From Lepisosteus oculatus (Eukaryota > Chordata > Actinopteri > Semionotiformes > Lepisosteidae), in contig NC_090709.1 in the NCBI RefSeq assembly GCF_040954835.1, forward strand, positions 46,766,976 to 46,830,975: a DNA stretch of 64,000 bases. Reading direction: 5' to 3'. Below, piece by piece: positions 43,260 to 54,944 of the stretch; the first letter of the stretch is position 1; each line of letters opens with the position of its first letter. A model generated the notes under the pieces. It was not told where the DNA came from and did no database searches. It saw only the letters and a program-made list of their open reading frames with translations. Both the position numbers and the translations under genes were made by a program.

Positions 43260-44700
43260 ATTTTTTAAGAACTTTATTTTCTTTTCACCAAAAAATACAG
43301 GACATCACAAATTAGAAAGCTTTACATTAATATACATACTTAAAACAGTATATATGATCACATCTCATTACATTTTGACACGGTACCAGTTACATAGCGA
43401 CAATTTCTTTTTTTCTGGTGCAAATTACATTCTTTACTTAAACATGATAATGTTTTTCGCAGCATCTTGAGATACTGTCCTATGACCTCTATTTCCCACA
43501 GATTTTCTGCTTCCTCCCTCCCTTCTCTCCACAGATCTCTGAGGTAATAGTTCTCTCGGGTGATGAACAGGGCCAGGCTACCTGCTGCCTTGACTGGGAC
43601 CTCGATGCCTTTGAACAGCCCCATGTTCCTCACTCTCCACAGGGCGTCTTTCAAACTGTTCACCACGGCCCAGATCCTGTCGAACACGTCAGGAGGAAGT
43701 TTGACAGGAGAGATGCCATATATGACAAAAGCAGCGGTCAGGGTAAATTGGGGCGAGAGAGCTTGCAACCAATCTTCAAACTGTGCCCAGAAGGCCTTAG
43801 CAAAAAAGCAGGACCACAGGAGATGGGTCACAGTCTCCTCCTCGCCGCAGCCCACCCTAACGCAGCGAGGGCTGGGGGTGAGGCCCCTACGGTACAAGAA
43901 AGTTCGTACCGGTAAGCACTGGTGGACGACACTCCAGGCTAAATCTCTGTGAATGTTGCACAGAAACTTAGAGGATGTGTGTTTCCACACCTTCCTTGTT
44001 TGGGCTGATGTTAAAATGCCCACAGGGGTCTGCCCATTGTTCTGGGTTGCAACGAAATCTTCCAGTTTTTGGATGCTGACATCTCGGAGGGGAATATGGC
44101 CAATTGGGTGAGATCTTAGAAAACTTTTAACTGTCCCATAAATTGCAGGGCATGTGTCAGAGAGTGGGACATCAAGCTTGGGTCTGACACCCCACACTCT
44201 GAACACCTCCCTATCTACCCAGAGCCTGGAAAAATAAGTCCAGGTACGTGCTGCAAGTGCTGTTGCAATGCCTCTCAGCACAGAGGCCAGGAAAATGCAC
44301 AGCAGCTTCGTAAGAATATCTGGGACAGACTTCCCCCCTCAGGGTAGCGGCCTGTACATTATTTCCCTTCTGAGTCTTTCCTGCTTCCCACCCCATAGAA
44401 ATTGAAACATCAATCTCCTTGGCACCGCCGCAACACGGTGTGGGATTGGGAAGGTAGAAGCCAGAAAATTCAAGACAGGCAAGAGCTCGGCTTTGATGAC
44501 CAGCACCTTCCCTGTCATGGTGAGGTCTCGGTCCTTCCATTGCATCAGTTTTTTGTTTAAGATTGGCAATTTGTTCTGCCAATTTACTGTTCCCACCTCT
44601 TCTCCAAAATACACCCCCAGGACCTTAATTCTCTTCTCTTGCAGCCTTAGATCATGTCCTTCTTTTGGCTCCCTCCAGTTCTGATAAAAAATCTCACTCT
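43260..44700 (-). mobile_element. LINE-U1 copy B: 3' part
   Basis: It is collinear with copy A from the end of RT (about 24465) to the 3' end. On the minus strand the frames hold LNKKLMQWKDRDLTMTGKVL, FPIPHRVAAVPRRLMFQFLW, a 307-residue frame with VGCGEEETVTHLLWSC and GLFKGIEVPVKAAGSLALF, and a 3' UTR ending AATAAAGTTCTTAAAAAAT directly before U1. The RT palm and everything upstream are missing. At 44700 it meets unrelated DNA. Confidence 0.92.
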
Positions 44701-45059
44701 TAATGGTAATTCTTTCAGGTGGCTTGGCAAACTTCCTGCCCCAGCTAAGACAGGTACTTCAGATGTTAATGCTTGAAACTAGACATCTTTAGAAATGGTC
44801 AATCTTTCCGAGGGCTTGGGAAACTCTGTTTCTTTGAATGCACCTGCACTGTTGAATATACTTTAAAGCCATGCTTAGCCATGTTTTTAAAATTATATTA
44901 TAACGATTTCTGTGTTTGATAATGGTAGCAAAGGCTTCATCCACCCACTGCTTTGCCAAAGGGAAGTGCTGTTTTCTGGGAGGGGTGGAGTCTTTGCTCG
45001 GGGTAACTTTCTGCTGAGTGCAATATACCTTTCACTTTTCACCTGCAATCGAGACAGGA

Positions 45060-46697
45060 GGTACAGTAACTCTGAGACTTGACTAAGGTCCTGGATATTG
45101 AATCACCACTACGATCAAGAGGTAAGACTTGACATTTTTACTTTTAAATGCATTTGCTGATAACCTTTTAAAACTAATATGCAGTCAGGCAGATGCATCT
45201 TTATTCTTAAGCAGCTCTCAGTGCATTGATATTGTTTTTACTAATCTAATATCAAGAATCTCATCATGTGCATGCTGAGGTGTGGAATATATCTTTGTGT
45301 TAAATGGTATTGTTTTATATATTGTATAATTGAAATACAGCCTCTTTCTGGTTACAAGTATTGGCTTAGAAGACTTCTCCTTGCATTGTATAATCAGGGC
45401 CAGTTCAATGGGGCATTTAATTAATTGAGAGCTCTTTCTAGTAGATATGAATGCAGAATGGATACAGATTAATTGCAATAGTGTAACTGCAAATTAATAT
45501 AGATGAGAATGTATGTTTGTTCTTACACAATGGCAGGAGCAGTTTCTCATTGCAGTGGATTTTCAGGGCCAATTCATCTCTCCATCTTATACTGAATATG
45601 AAAGGTAGTTGTTTCTATATGGACTCAGTCTTTGGAATTTGTATATATATATATTTTAGTGATCCCTCAGCCATTCTTTCTGTATTGTAAGTCAATTTCT
45701 CTTTTAAAATTCCTTCCCCACTTCTAGGACCTGCAGTTGCTGAACTCCACAATGGCTCCTATTAGAAAGTCTGTGACTGAGACCAAGTAAGTGTTCACTT
45801 TTTTATGAAACCATTATTTATTTTGGAGCAATGAGCATTTCTTATATAAATGCAATAAAATCATTATGCTCAAACTATGAGAGAGAAAATTAAGGATAAT
45901 TTAAGAAATCAGTCTTAGCTTGTTTCTATACACAGATGGTATTATTTATTTTCAAAGGAAACCCGCGAGGATTCCCCTGGTGTGCAAGATGTGCCTGAAT
46001 ACTTTTGATCAGCTTCCTGCTCACTTGAAGAGGGCGTGTATGAAGCACGCCACGGCAGAAGAGATCAGGATGGCCTCTCAACAGGCGAGGAAGGACATGA
46101 TAAATCACCTGAAGAACGGGTCATTGTGGATTACAACAGAATAGAGATCGTGTCTGGTGAGGCAAACAGGATAGCGGTTGTAAGACTGCTAGAGTCCTTG
46201 GGCCTTTTTGTACATGGGAAGCCTGAAGACACATTGGCAAGGTGAGATATTATTAATCTGTAAGGCTTCTGTAGTTTCTTTTTGAAATCATTGTTACAAC
46301 ATATTATGTAAAAGCATGTTGAAAAGAATCTACCTGCATTCCAGCGGCCCAGAGCAAGAGGCCACTGTCCAGGAGGAAGAGATGCCAGAGGCTGCTCTAG
46401 AAACTGAAGCAGAAGCGGATAAGGAAGGGGAAGATGTGAGATCTGAAGAACTCTATCAGCAGTAAGACTTTTTAATTTTCAGATCTATTTTTTACTAAAA
46501 GTCTAATTTGTCTTATAGGTATAAAATGTTTAAACCGGTGTTTTATATCCTTACAGGCCCCGAGTAGTTAAAAAGTATCAGCAGGCTCTCCAGAAGAGAG
46601 CGGCCCAAGCTGGACTCTATAGATGGATGCTCCTCTCCTGATTGAATTCAAACAGTACCTTACCACGGATCTGGTAGTGGCAAATTATTCTCAGGAG
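45060..46697 (+). pseudogene. Decayed multi-exon gene of unknown function
   Basis: A spliced structure can be seen. The first, untranslated exon ends at 45120 (GAG/GTAAGA). The next exon is 45728-45786, with ATG at 45752 (MAPIRKSVTET), donor GTAAGTG. Then come 45958-46241 (donor GTGAGA), 46345-46461 (donor GTAAGA) and 46557-46697 (donor GTATTT), each with a clean AG acceptor. The third exon encodes RIPLVCKMCLNTFDQLPAHL then KRACMKH, a C2H2-like knuckle. Later parts give IEIVSGEANRIAVVRLLESL and PLLIEFKQYLTTDLVV. Reading across needs a frame change near 46120 and another near 46622, and no downstream exons were found. The pieces vaguely resemble fish proteins with tyrosine-recombinase domains, but I cannot confirm the family. 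Confidence 0.5.
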
Positions 46698-46965
46698 GTA
46701 TTTATTTTTTAAAGGCATTTAAAATTAAGCAATGGTATCTTCATTGTAAATGTTTTTATTTCTTAGCTTAAAATTCACCCATGTGAAATGATGTTAGCCA
46801 TAAACATCATGACTCTATATTTTCTACCTGAATCTATTCTACTTAAATTATTACATTATACACAATTTGAGTTCATTTTAAAAAGTAAACGGTAATGAAA
46901 GGAATGCATTTTCATAAGAAAGATAATACCGATATGCATGTGATAATCTTCCTTATATCATGTAG

Positions 46966-47820
46966 TGCGTCATTTGGACACTTTGTGGGCTTGAAATACA
47001 AAGATAAACATGTTCTATGCTACAAGATAAATACAAAACATAAGCTTTTATTTTAATTAGATTTGTTTATAAAGCATAAGCAATCATTTATTACATCACT
47101 TCTTGAATTAAATCTTTTGACAATAGGTAAGACTTCTATTTTACATTTAAACCCATGTTTAGCTGTGTTTTTTAGATTTAACTGAACCAATTTCTGTGTG
47201 TGATAATGTCCTTGAATTCTGACAACATCACACTAAATTACATGATATAAAACAGCTAATGTTTCTAGAGATAAAGTTTCTGGGATGCTTCTAATTACTT
47301 TGCATTACCAGGGACAGTTTAATTCACCTTGTACAGTACTGAAAGACCAAGATGCTTTTTTTAAAAGTTATTTAACATTTTATAGAACTTTGTCTACTAT
47401 GGCAACATGATGAGCTTGGTGAAACTTGGAAAAATACTGCTTGGCCACTTATCTTAAGATAAAGATAGGATAAAGGTTTATCTTTTGCACCTACCTGCCC
47501 CCCAGGGAAGGCCAATGCTTTCTAAGTTGATGGTTCCCTACAGTAGACTGTACCTTATCTTCAAAGGTAATGTATATTGACCCAAATCAGTTTTGGAATC
47601 CAATCTACTGACGAGATGGAGCACATCCTTTTTTCAGGATTTTAGCATCATACGTTTAGTAAATTTAGTCCCTAATGCTGAAAGAAATAATCATAGAACA
47701 TTTGGACACTTTGTGGGCTTGAAATACAAAGAAAATCATGTTCTATGGTACAAGATAAATACAAAACATAAGCTTTTATTTTAATTAGATTTGTTTATAA
47801 AGCATAAGCAATCAGTTATT
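46966..47820 (+). repeat. Direct repeat pair of about 125 bp
   Basis: TTTGGACACTTTGTGGGCTT, TACAAGATAAATACAAAACA and TAAAGCATAAGCAATCA occur at 46966-47090 and again at 47696-47820, nearly identical, 730 bp apart. A second pair (TTAGCATCATACGTTTA, TTTAGTCCCTAATGCTGAA) is at 47641-47700 and 47842-47901. There is no coding sequence. Confidence 0.85.
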
Positions 47821-48007
47821 AATATATGTGAAAATAACATTTTAGCATCATACGTTTACTATATTTAGTCCCTAATGCTGAATGAAATGATCATAGAACA
47901 TGACATCTAACCTTACCTGTGGTGTCTTCAGTCCCTATTGCTCAATGCATGGTGTACGTACTGCATACATGTGTCTTGAGAATGAGGAATGGGCCCCTGA
48001 GACAGTC

Positions 48008-48457
48008 ATTTGTCTGTTTCACAAATGATCGTATTTTACTAGAGATTCTGTTTGGGATTCAGATGTGCATTCGGACAGCAATCCCTTTCAAGAAATGATA
48101 CGTTCTGGATGAGGTCAAAAGTGCTGAAACACTGTATTTAGGATGTGTTTGCAGTGACTGTGTGTCTCCTGCTTCAACGCAGTGATATATAGATGTGCTC
48201 CTGTAATTTCCTGGTATATGCCCAGGGCAGTAAGCAGCCTGAGGATTTATTTCCAGATGTGCTAGAGGTAGTGTTGTGAAATTCTTCAACACACTGGATC
48301 GCAGGTTTAAACCCCCTGCACTCTTACTCCTTAAAAACCAACAAATGCAGATATGTTGCAATCATATTGTAGCAGACACTCATTTGTCTGTTTCACAAAT
48401 GATCATATTTTACTAGAGATTCTGTTTGGGATACGGATGTGCATTCTGACAGCAATC
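48008..48457 (+). repeat. Direct repeat pair of about 88 bp
   Basis: TCATTTGTCTGTTTCACAAA, TTTTACTAGAGATTCTGTTT and GCAATC...TTTCAA occur at 48008-48095 and 48370-48457. A tRNA-like string with B-box character sits near 48300-48317 but does not fold convincingly. Confidence 0.8.
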
Positions 48458-48977
48458 TCTTTCAAAAAAGGATTTTACCTTATTGCGGCTTTGCCCTTCT
48501 TGCCTCTTTGGACAATATCTCTATCTTGTGGTCGTTGTTGTCTTCTTATGCCCTTTTTATATTTCAATTCTCTATTAGTTGATTCTTGAATCTCTACTAT
48601 AGAGTTGAAAACATCAGTTTTATAGCAGACAATATGACATTATTTATAGTCCAATTAAGAAGTTATTACCTTGTTTTTAACATAATAACAAATTAAAATT
48701 GATTAAAACTAAGTTTGGAACACCAGGGAACATAAAAAAAAGATTTTTAGGAAAACCATGAGGTTCTCTGTGTCCGATGCCTGCAAGGGGAGAAAGCTAG
48801 AATCCTTTTTTCAAAATTTGAAAATAAACATCATATAACAACAGCTTTCATTCCTAGGAGTGAAAAATAACAATTTTTGAAGACATATTCGTTTCTAAAA
48901 CACTACAATAAAGTTAAAAACATCCGTTTTATATTACATTATTTTTAGTGAAATTAGTCGTGATTAGAATTAAGTTT
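48458..48977. other. No gene recognised
   Basis: AT-rich DNA, ending sharply where the tRNA unit starts (GCTGTGATCGTGCAGACC). Confidence 0.4.
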
Positions 48978-49325
48978 GCTGTGATCGTGCAGACCTTGAG
49001 GTGTCACCTCTTTGTCTGCTTTCCCACCCCCCCTCCGCCCAAGCTCTGCTCCAAAGTAGCCCGGCAACCCCTCACACCTGCACGTGTCACAACCTAAGGT
49101 GCGGTCATGAGACACCCATGGGGTGTCGTTCTGTTCTTGCTAATTGTTTCCTGCCCGTCGCAGGCAGGAGTCCATGCGAGGAAGATGCGCTGGACAGAGC
49201 TCAGAGGGCGCAGCTGGGTGGCTTTCCTTCTGAGTGACGTTCCTGCAACACTCTCCCGCTACTCTTGGTGCGCTCATGCCACAACACAGGAAGGCTGGAG
49301 CAGGTGGCTGTGGGCTTTGCGTACC

Positions 49326-49398
49326 GCCGAAATAGCTCAGTTGGGAGAGCGTTAGACTGAAGATCTAAAGGTCCCTGGTTCGATCCCGGGTTTCGGCA
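49326..49398 (+). tRNA. tRNA-Phe (GAA), unit 3
   Basis: Complete 73 nt: GCCGAAATAGCTCAGTTGGG, anticodon loop CTGAAGA, CTGGTTCGATCCCGG, GTTTCGGCA, followed by TTTT. Confidence 0.96.
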
Positions 49399-49507
49399 TT
49401 TTGTTTCATCGCGCCCTTTGTTCCTCTCTCCAGCGCCACCTGCCTAAAGTGACGCGTCCCTTTCTCAGCCCGAAACGCAAGCGAGACACCAGCAGCGGTC
49501 CCTGCAG

Positions 49508-49580
49508 GTTTCCGTAGTGTAGCGGCTATCACGTTTGCCTAACACGCGAAAGGTCCCCGGTTCGAGACCGGGCGGAAACA
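49508..49580 (+). tRNA. tRNA-Val (AAC), unit 3
   Basis: Complete 73-nt gene with anticodon loop CTAACAC. One anticodon-stem C has become T, giving a G-U pair (GTTTGCCTAACACGCG). TTTT follows. Confidence 0.92.
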
Positions 49581-50154
49581 GCCTCGTTTTGCACGCTCCT
49601 GTACTTCACAGAGGTCTTGAGCGACCGGTCATTTGTTCCCAATGTATTTCCGGTGCCTTCGTGCACTCTTGTACCAAACGCACGTTCCTTCTGTACGCGG
49701 AGCCGATCGTTTGCAATTGGGCTGTGCCGACAGACCAGGACGAGCTCTGTCAGCTCAAAAGCAGCGCAGGACCTGCAAGAACAACAGAAAGATTAGCATC
49801 CAGTGGGGGCCTCTTAGTGAGCCCAAGAGCTCATCAAGAATCGGCTCCAGCAACAGGGCTGGGCGCATTGTTCCATTCTCCGCCCACTCTCGGTGTAAAC
49901 AAGTCCCTCCTGGTCTCTGCTTGAAATGCACTTTCCTGCGTTTGCTTTGGTGTAACTGGCTTCCCCTGCATGGGCGAATGTGAAGAAGATCCTTAGTAAG
50001 TCATTGAAGAAAACCGAGAAGAGGTCGGAGTGGCCTCTGTCGTTCATGAACGATCCAGTCAGGCAGTACTCCTCTGTAAAGCGCCGTTCGTTCACATCGA
50101 TTGGCTTTTTTTTGCCTTCATTCGTGCGAGTAGTAAAAGTAGACGCCCCTATCC

Positions 50155-50226
50155 TGCCGTGACCCGGATTCGAACCGGGGTTGTTGCGGCCACAACGCAA
50201 AGTACTGACCACTATACGATCACAGC
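50155..50226 (-). tRNA. tRNA-His (GTG), unit 3
   Basis: Minus strand GCTGTGATCGTATAGTGGTC, TTGTGGC loop, CCGGTTCGAATCCGG and GTCACGGCA. Intact with a full T stem. Confidence 0.94.
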
Positions 50227-50428
50227 GAGTTACCGAGACACACGCGGCGGGGCGGAAAGGGCTGTGCTCTCTTCGTGTGACATAATTCGGAAAAGTCCTG
50301 ACGTTGCATTTCAACTGAGCCCCAGTATACATCGACCCTTCGACACTCTGAGTGACAACTCTCTTGCGTGTTTTCTCATAGTTATGTAGTTTGCTTGCAT
50401 GATGCCGGGAACAGCATGGTTGTTCGCT

Positions 50429-50484
50429 GCCATATAGTCTAGCGGTTAGGGTTCCTGGTTTTCACCCAGGCGGTTCGACTCGGT
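50429..50484 (+). pseudogene. tRNA-Glu (TTC) relic, unit 3
   Basis: Identical defect to the copy at 34601: the 5' T-stem strand is missing. Confidence 0.88.
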
Positions 50485-50920
50485 TTTGCCTCCTGCTTTC
50501 CAAAAGATCAGCACCGTGTACGAAAGAGCCGCATTAAAACTACTCGAACGTGCAAAACGTGCGAGAAGAGGGGGAGCTTGTTTCCAACCGAAACTTCTCG
50601 CGTGTGAGACGAGCTGATCATCGCTGTGGGAGGGTTACTCTGGTAGACAGGGCTGACCTTCGGCAATAGGATTTATAGTCTCCAAGATGATATTTGCACT
50701 TTCTGGAGAGGCGATTTTCTCCACTTCAGTAGCCCGATTTCGTCGATTGCGTGGAGAGGGCTGTAGAATGTGGCCCCGCCTTTCCTGCTCCGTCCATGAC
50801 AGGCGTGCTGGTCTCTGGAGAGAGAGCACGGTCCATCAGCGCACTCCAATAAAGGCACTGGAAGCAGCTGAATCGCATTGGCGAAGCTCAGCACTGGGCC
50901 GCTGGACACATCTTACCACC

Positions 50921-50982
50921 GTTTCCGTAGTGTAGTGGTTATCACGTTCGCCTCACACGCGAAAGGTCCCCGGGCCGAAACA
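50921..50982 (+). pseudogene. tRNA-Val (CAC) lacking the T loop, unit 3
   Basis: GTTTCCGTAGTGTAGTGGTT and the CTCACAC anticodon loop are normal, but GGTCCCCGGG joins CCGAAACA directly, removing about 11 nt. The copy in unit 1 (35093-35165) is whole. Confidence 0.9.
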
Positions 50983-51135
50983 GACATCTTTTGTCGCCAG
51001 GCACAAAAGGAGATTGGGGATTCGCCTAGCGCTGTGATCGAACAGACCCACTGGACCCACCTCTTAGTGTGGCGGGATCTGCACAGTGCATGTCACAGCG
51101 CATCCTGCTTTCACTTCAAGGCGCGTCCTGATGCA

Positions 51136-51191
51136 CCCCAGTCTCCCGCGTGACAGGTGGGGACAGGTGACAGGTCCTATACTAACGAGGA
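51136..51191 (-). pseudogene. tRNA-Asp relic, unit 3
   Basis: Same decayed Asp sequence as at 35314-35369. Confidence 0.8.
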
Positions 51192-51603
51192 AGACATCGC
51201 TCTCTCCGACCCCCGGCATCGTGTCCCGACCCACCGTGCTGGAAGCCGACGCGTGCTGTGATTCCTTTACGGAGCAGAAATGACAACCGAGGAGCCGAGA
51301 GATCATTTCAGCATTTCGCGTCTGAACGGAAAACACAAACGACCAACTCGGAATGACTTGCCTTTGACGCTTCTCAAAGCGTTCTTTGTGCATCGAACAG
51401 ACCCACTCACCTCTTAGTGTGGCGGGATCTGCACAGTGCATGTCGCAGCGCTTCCTGCTTTCACTTCAATGTGCTTCCTGATGTCGAGTCGACTGCCGTG
51501 CGGAGGCTCTGAAAGCGAGAGCAATGAAAAGGTGCACGACGCTGTGAAAGAAAACAGAGAAGTGAAAGGCAGTCATTTCTCTAAGGAGGTGAAAGAAAAG
51601 CTA

Positions 51604-51675
51604 CTCCCCGTCGGGGAATCGAACCCCGGTCTCCCGCGTGACAGGCGGGGATACTTGCCACTATACTAACGAGGA
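51604..51675 (-). tRNA. tRNA-Asp (GTC), unit 3
   Basis: Complete 72-nt gene with CTGTCAC anticodon loop and GGGGTTCGATTCCCC T arm, TTTT downstream. Confidence 0.95.
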
Positions 51676-52699
51676 AGACATCGCTCTCTCCAACCCCCGG
51701 CATCGTGTCCCGACCCAGCATGCTGGAAGCCGACGCGTGCTGTGATCCCTTTACGGAGCAGAAATGACAACCGAGGAGCCGAGAGATCATGTCAGCATTT
51801 CGCGTCTGAACGGAAAACACAAACGACCAACTCGGAATGACTTGCCTTTGACGCTTTTCAAAGCGTTCTTTGTGCACGACGACTGCGCCGCCTAGCAGAT
51901 ACAAAGGGGTTGTACAACTTTGAACTAGCAAATGGAAGAGGGCTAAGCCCCCTCTCTTTTAGCCCAGGTTCGATCTGTCTCCCAGAATCACCAGGGCGCA
52001 CACACACACACACCCGTGCCGTTGAAGTGCTCTGCTTCATTTCTAAGTGCAACTCAACATTCACTCCTACCCCGAGTGCAGAAAAGACAGCATCCACAGC
52101 AACAACAGCTCAGGTCTCTGCACAGGAGCTAAGCTGCCCTCATCTCCTCTGCTCTGCGGCTCCTGCGGAGTGGAGTCCTGCCTGGAGCCGTGTTTGCAGG
52201 CGGCGGCTCCCCGCGCCCTGTCTGGGCGTCGTGTCCAAGAGCTCCTGGGAGGAAGAGAGAGCCCTCCCACTCGGGGGCTTTTCCACGGTCTGTGTGAGGA
52301 GGGGCGGGTGTGTCCAGTAGCTTATCGAGCGGAAGCCTGGGGCGGCGGAGAGCTGTGATCGTGCAGACCTTGAGGTGTCACCTCTTTGTCTGCTTTCCCG
52401 CCCCCCCTCCGCCCAAGCTCTGCTCCAAAGTAGCCCGGCAACCCCTCACACCTGCACGTATCACAACCTAAGGTGCGGTCATGAGACACCCATGGGGTGT
52501 CGTTCTGTTCTTGCTAATTGTTTCCTGCCCGTCGCAGGCAGGAGTCCATGCGAGGAAGATGCGCTGGACAGAGCTCAGAGGGCGCAGCTGGGTGGCTTTC
52601 CTTCTGAGTGACGTTCCTGCAACACTCTCCCGCTACTCTTGGTGCGCTCATGCCACAACACAGGAAGGCTGGAGCAGGTGGCTGTGGGCTTTGCGCACT

Positions 52700-52772
52700 G
52701 CCGAAATAGCTCAGTTGGGAGAGCGTTAGACTGAAGATCTAAAGGTCCCTGGTTCGATCCCGGGTTTCGGCA
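52700..52772 (+). tRNA. tRNA-Phe (GAA), unit 4
   Basis: Complete, same sequence as unit 3, followed by TTTT. Confidence 0.96.
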
Positions 52773-52881
52773 TTTTGTTTCATCGCGCCCTTTGTTCCTC
52801 TCTCCAGCGCCACCTGCCTAAAGTGACGCGTCCCTTTCTCAGCCCGAAACGCAAGCGAGACACCAGCAGCAGTCCCTACAG

Positions 52882-52954
52882 GTTTCCGTAGTGTAGCGGC
52901 TATCACGTTCGCCTAACACGCGAAAGGTCCCCGGTTCGAGACCGGGCGGAAACA
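52882..52954 (+). tRNA. tRNA-Val (AAC), unit 4
   Basis: Complete with canonical anticodon stem (TTCGC/GCGAA), CTAACAC loop and TTTT downstream. Confidence 0.96.
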
Positions 52955-53528
52955 GCCTCGTTTTGCACGCTCCTGTACTTCACAGAGGTCTTGAGCGACA
53001 GGTCATTTGTTCCCAATGTATTTCCGGTGCCTTCGTGCACTCTTGTACCAAACGCACGTTCCTTCTGTACGCGGAGCCGATCATTTGCAATTGGGCTGTG
53101 CCGACAGACCAGGTCGAGCTCTGTCGGCTCAAAAGCAGCGCAGGACCTGCAAGAACAACAGAAAGATTAGCATCCAGCGGGGGCCTCTTAGTGAGCCCAA
53201 GAGCTCATCAAGAATCGGCTCCAGCAACAGGGCTGGGCGCATTGTTCCATTCTCCACCCACTCTCGGTGTAAACAAGTCCCTCCTGGTCTCTGCTTGAAA
53301 TGCACTTTCCTGCGTTTGCTTTGGTGTAACTGGCTTCCCCTGCATGGGCGAATGTGAAGAAGATCCTTAGTAAGTCATTGAAGAAAACCGAGAAGAGGTC
53401 GGAGTGGCCTCTGTCGTTCATCAACGATCCAGTCAGGCAGTACTCCTCTGTAAAGCGCCGTTCGTTCACGTCGATTGGCTTTTTTTTGCCTTCATTCGTG
53501 CGAGTAGTAAAAGCAGACGCCCCTATTC

Positions 53529-53600
53529 TGCCGTGACCCGGATTCGAACCGGGGTTGTTGCGGCCACAACGCAAAGTACTGACCACTATACGATCACAGC
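53529..53600 (-). tRNA. tRNA-His (GTG), unit 4
   Basis: Complete and same as unit 3. It lies 10 bp from the inversion point. Confidence 0.94.
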
Positions 53601-53785
53601 GAGTTACCGAAGGTCAGCCCTGTCTACCAGAGTAACCCTCCCACAGCGATGATCAGCTCGTCTCACACGCGAGAAGTTTCGGTTGGAAACAAGCGCCCCC
53701 TCTTCTCGCACGTTTTGCACGTTCGAGTAGTTTTAATGCGGCTCTTTCGTACACGGTGCTGATCTTTTGGAAAGCAGGAGGCAAA

Positions 53786-53841
53786 ACCGAGTAGAACCGC
53801 CTGGGTGAAAACCAGGAACCCTAACCGCTAGACTATATGGC
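53786..53841 (-). pseudogene. tRNA-Glu (TTC) relic, unit 5
   Basis: Same T-arm defect as units 1 and 3, on the minus strand. Confidence 0.88.
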
Positions 53842-54043
53842 AGCGAACAACCATGCTGTTCCCGGCATCATGCAAGCAAACTACATAAATATGAGAAAAC
53901 ACGCAAGAGAGTTGTCACTCAGAGTGTCGAAGGGTCGATGTATACTGGGGCTCAGTTGAAATGCAACGTCAGGACTTTTCCGAATTATGTCACACGAAGA
54001 GAGCACAGCCCTTTCCGCCCTGCCACGTGTGTCTCGGTAACTC

Positions 54044-54115
54044 GCTGTGATCGTATAGTGGTCAGTACTTTGCGTTGTGGCCGCAACAACCCCGGTTCGA
54101 ATCCGGGTCACGGCA
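54044..54115 (+). tRNA. tRNA-His (GTG), unit 5
   Basis: Complete gene, GCTGTGATCGTATAGTGGTC to GTCACGGCA, with TTTT 17 nt downstream. Confidence 0.94.
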
Positions 54116-54689
54116 GAATAGGGGCGTCTGCTTTTACTACTCGCACGAATGAAGGCAAAAAAAAGCCAATCGACGTGAACGAACGGCGCTTTACAGAGGA
54201 GTACTGCCTGACTGGATCGTTGATGAACGACAGAGGCCACTCCGACCTCTTCTCGGTTTTCTTCAATGACTTACTAAGGATCTTCTTCACATTCGCCCAT
54301 GCAGGGGAAGCCAGTTACACCAAAGCAAACGCAGGAAAGTGCATTTCAAGCAGAGACCAGGAGGGACTTGTTTACACCGAGAGTGGGCGGAGAATGGAAC
54401 AATGCGCCCAGCCCTGTTGCTGGAGCCGATTCTTGATGAGCTCTTGGGCTCACTAAGAGGCCCCCGCTGGATGCTAATCTTTCTGTTGTTCTTGCAGGTC
54501 CTGCGCTGCTTTTGAGCCGACAGAGCTCGACCTGGTCTGTCGGCACAGCCCAATTGCAAATGATCGGCTCCGCGTACAGAAGGAACGTGCGTTTGGTACA
54601 AGAGTGCACGAAGGCACCGGAAATACATTGGGAACAAATGACCGGTCGCTCAAGACCTCTGTGAAGTACAGGAGCATGCAAAACGAGGC

Positions 54690-54762
54690 TGTTTCCACCC
54701 GGTCTCGAACCGGGGACCTTTCGCGTGTTAGGCGAACGTGATAGCCGCTACACTACGGAAAC
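54690..54762 (-). tRNA. tRNA-Val (AAC), unit 5
   Basis: Complete 73-nt gene on the minus strand with one G-U in the acceptor (GGTGGAAACA end). Confidence 0.93.
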
Positions 54763-54871
54763 CTGTAGGGATCGCTGCTGGTGTCTCGCTTGCGTTTCGG
54801 GCTGAGAAAGGGACGCGTCACTTTAGGCAGGGGGCGCTGGAGAGAGGAACAAAGGGCGCGATGAAACAAAA

Positions 54872-54944
54872 TGCCGAAACCCGGGATCGAACCAGGGACC
54901 TTTAGATCTTCAGTCTAACGCTCTCCCAACTGAGCTATTTCGGC
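54872..54944 (-). tRNA. tRNA-Phe (GAA), unit 5
   Basis: Complete 73-nt gene on the minus strand, followed by TTTT. Confidence 0.96.

Larger units (their letters stand above)
48978..53610 (+). repeat. tRNA repeat units 3 and 4
   Basis: These are units of the same kind as at 32940-37688, spaced 3374 bp (Phe 49326 and 52700; Val-AAC 49508 and 52882). Unit 3 is complete. Unit 4 stops after its tRNA-His at 53610, where an inverted unit begins. Unit 3 starts abruptly within the GC-rich part upstream of Phe. Confidence 0.93.

Noticed and set aside
48230-48330. Possible tRNA with B-box-like GCAGGTTTAAACCCCC
   Set aside because: No complete cloverleaf and no identifiable anticodon stem.
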